Of a DNA stretch of 16,333 nucleotides, positions 14,918 to 16,333 are shown piece by piece. The stretch is from Leptospiraceae bacterium UBA2033. Its GTDB lineage: Bacteria; Spirochaetota; Leptospiria; Leptospirales; Leptospiraceae. The stretch is from positions 1 to 16,333 of the forward strand of contig DDBL01000009.1 in NCBI GenBank assembly GCA_002333425.1. The letters run 5' to 3'. A program made the translations under genes and the position numbers. Below the pieces are notes generated by a model, which was not told the DNA's origin, did not search any database, and saw nothing but the letters and a program-made list of their open reading frames with translations. Each line of letters opens with the position of its first letter. The first letter of the stretch is position 1.

Positions 14918-16333
14918 TTATACAGAAAGTTCGTCTGTATTTGTTCGAATGATAGTGATTCCCTCTAATTTTTTTAGAGATACTTTGAGAGCATCATTGC
15001 TTGGTGTACTTTTTATTCCTTGTTGAAGGGTTTTAATTGCCTTTGGAATTGCATTTTCCTTCAGATAACATTTAGCTAAAAGTAAACTTGCCTTTGCAAA
15101 TGTATGATCACACGACAAGGATTTCTTTAAAGCTCGTTTCGCTTCTGGTAGTCTCTCGGAGTTAAATAGTGCTTTGCCGTAGAGATAGTGGATAATCGCG
15201 GTATCCTCTCCACTTGTTCTGATGTATTCATCTATAAATTTTACACTTTCTGCAAATTTGCCATCATTGTAATACATTTTTCCAAGAAAGAGTAAGTTGT
15301 CTTTGATAGATGGATCTATTTTATAGGCTTGTAAAGCAAGAGAGTAGGCATCTGCGTTATTTTTTTCTCTCGCAGAAACTTTTGCCATTCTCACTAGCGG
15401 CAAAGCATCCGTAATCGTTGTATTACATTGTAATAACAATATCGCAAGATCATCACCATTTTTTTGACTAGATTTGAATTCTTTCCAGTCGGATACTACT
15501 GATTTAACTATGTCTTTTGAAAATACATTTGTTTTTTCTTGTTTGATTGAGTCTCTGGCTTTGATAAAAGATTCTTTAAATCTAGAATGCCCGTATTCTT
15601 CCCCTAAATCGTTTTTTTGCTCTGTAAATCCATCTGTGAACATAAGCAGATATTCGCCTGGTTCAATTTTTCCGTGCATTTCTTCGTAGTCTGATTTTTT
15701 GACATCTAAGATTCCGAGCGGCACACCTTTTGAATCTAATTCATCAACTGTTCTATCATTTTTAAAGTGCAGAACTTTTTGGTGACCCCCATTAATGTAG
15801 GCATACGTATAGTCATGGTAGATTCTAATGATAAATGCTGTGAAGTATGTAGATTCAGGTAATTGAGGTTTTAGTGATTCGCCCATTTGCTCCATAATTT
15901 CAGCAAGACCCAAACCTTGGGTAACATAACGATTAAAGTGAAAATGGATTGCCATGGTAACAAGGGCTGCTGGAATTCCATGCCCTGAAACATCCACAAT
16001 GATCGCAGTCATCGTATTACCTTGTTTTACGACGTCGAAATAATCCCCGCTTACCTCAACCATAGGCTCATAGTGAGTTCCAAAATAAATTCCGTTCCAT
16101 GGGTGAAGGTGGTTTTGTAGAATTTGACTTTGCACATTTCTACCCATTTTCAAATCCCATTCTAACTGAGATAAAATGGCAGCTTCTCTTGCTCTAGCGG
16201 TCATTAGTCCCTCAATTAACCTTACTCCTGTCAAAGCAAGTGCCAATTGAGAGCCTAATGCCTCAAGAATTTCCAGATCATCTTCTTTATAAAAGAATTC
16301 AGTGTCCGACTCAACGGATATTGTCCCTAAAAC
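14918..16333 (-). CDS. GAF-SpoIIE (PP2C-type) phosphatase with TPR tail, 5' end outside window
   Basis: The frame is open to the window edge, so the N-terminus is missing; 471 residues are visible. They begin in the end of a GAF sensor domain (VLGTISVESDTEFF, then DDLEILEALGSQLALAL) and a short helical linker. The RsbU/SpoIIE phosphatase domain follows, with metal-site motifs SGDYFDV, VDVSGHGIPAAL, FTDGFTE and GDDLAILLL, all intact, so it should dephosphorylate phosphoserine/threonine, classically an anti-sigma-factor antagonist. The last ~140 residues carry about three to four TPR-like helical repeats (around YSLALQAYKIDP, HYLYGKALFNSERLPEAK and AKCYLKENAIPKAIKTLQQG), for protein binding. 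It is followed by the ammonium transporter gene after 31 bp. A TTG start inside the GAF region (16246) would be an artefact. The partner anti-sigma system is not in this window. Confidence 0.9.
   Translation of the reverse strand, partial: VLGTISVESDTEFFYKEDDLEILEALGSQLALALTGVRLIEGLMTARAREAAILSQLEWDLKMGRNVQSQILQNHLHPWNGIYFGTHYEPMVEVSGDYFDVVKQGNTMTAIIVDVSGHGIPAALVTMAIHFHFNRYVTQGLGLAEIMEQMGESLKPQLPESTYFTAFIIRIYHDYTYAYINGGHQKVLHFKNDRTVDELDSKGVPLGILDVKKSDYEEMHGKIEPGEYLLMFTDGFTEQKNDLGEEYGHSRFKESFIKARDSIKQEKTNVFSKDIVKSVVSDWKEFKSSQKNGDDLAILLLQCNTTITDALPLVRMAKVSAREKNNADAYSLALQAYKIDPSIKDNLLFLGKMYYNDGKFAESVKFIDEYIRTSGEDTAIIHYLYGKALFNSERLPEAKRALKKSLSCDHTFAKASLLLAKCYLKENAIPKAIKTLQQGIKSTPSNDALKVSLKKLEGITIIRTNTDELSV

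Overview
The window looks like chromosomal DNA of a spirochaete of the Leptospira group. This rests on low GC (about one third by eye), several lipoproteins with loose spirochaete-type lipoboxes, cyclic-nucleotide-binding and GAF-SpoIIE signalling proteins, and familiar-looking genes such as a LysM-M23 peptidase with a cytoplasmic head. No rRNA, tRNA, CRISPR array, intact insertion sequence or prophage was found. Species cannot be fixed from the sequence alone.

Positions 1-1575 form a small accessory-looking block. A possible C-terminal gene remnant is followed by an SRD5A-like (polyprenol or steroid reductase) membrane protein and a small protein with a degenerate PD-(D/E)XK-like motif. Three short dispersed repeats punctuate the block. 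Two are inverted copies of a 'gtgcctctgtggc' repeat (A, B) and one is a 'catccgtgttcatcggtgg'-type repeat (D). The small PD-(D/E)XK-like gene sits within about 10 bp of a repeat on each side, and repeat B carries its ribosome-binding site. A third copy of the first repeat (C) lies 3' of the ammonium transporter at about 13.4 kb.

Positions 1636-9535 hold six plus-strand genes, mostly for the cell envelope. They are a zinc-dependent phospholipase C-like protein overlapping a class A penicillin-binding protein by 4 bp (ATGA), a membrane-anchored LysM-M23 peptidase, an alpha/beta-hydrolase lipoprotein, an exported protein that looks like a metallophosphatase with its metal ligands lost, and a lipoprotein with an HEMGH zinc-protease motif. 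Together they suggest peptidoglycan synthesis and remodelling plus export-linked hydrolases.

Positions 9537-16333 are all on the minus strand and converge on the plus genes with a single base between stop codons. Read 5'->3' on the minus strand, the order is: a GAF-SpoIIE phosphatase-TPR protein (5' end outside the window), an AmtB-type ammonium transporter 31 bp downstream, a roughly 340-370 bp non-coding stretch with hairpins and repeat C, a protein with two cyclic-nucleotide-binding domains (first degenerate, second intact), and a 752-residue membrane protein of unknown function. The two pairs suggest signalling units: phosphatase with ammonium transporter, and cNMP sensor with membrane protein.

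The least explained items are the repeat-bracketed PD-(D/E)XK-like gene, the degenerate nucleotidase, the cNMP-sensor/membrane-protein pair and the strong hairpin at 13323-13362.
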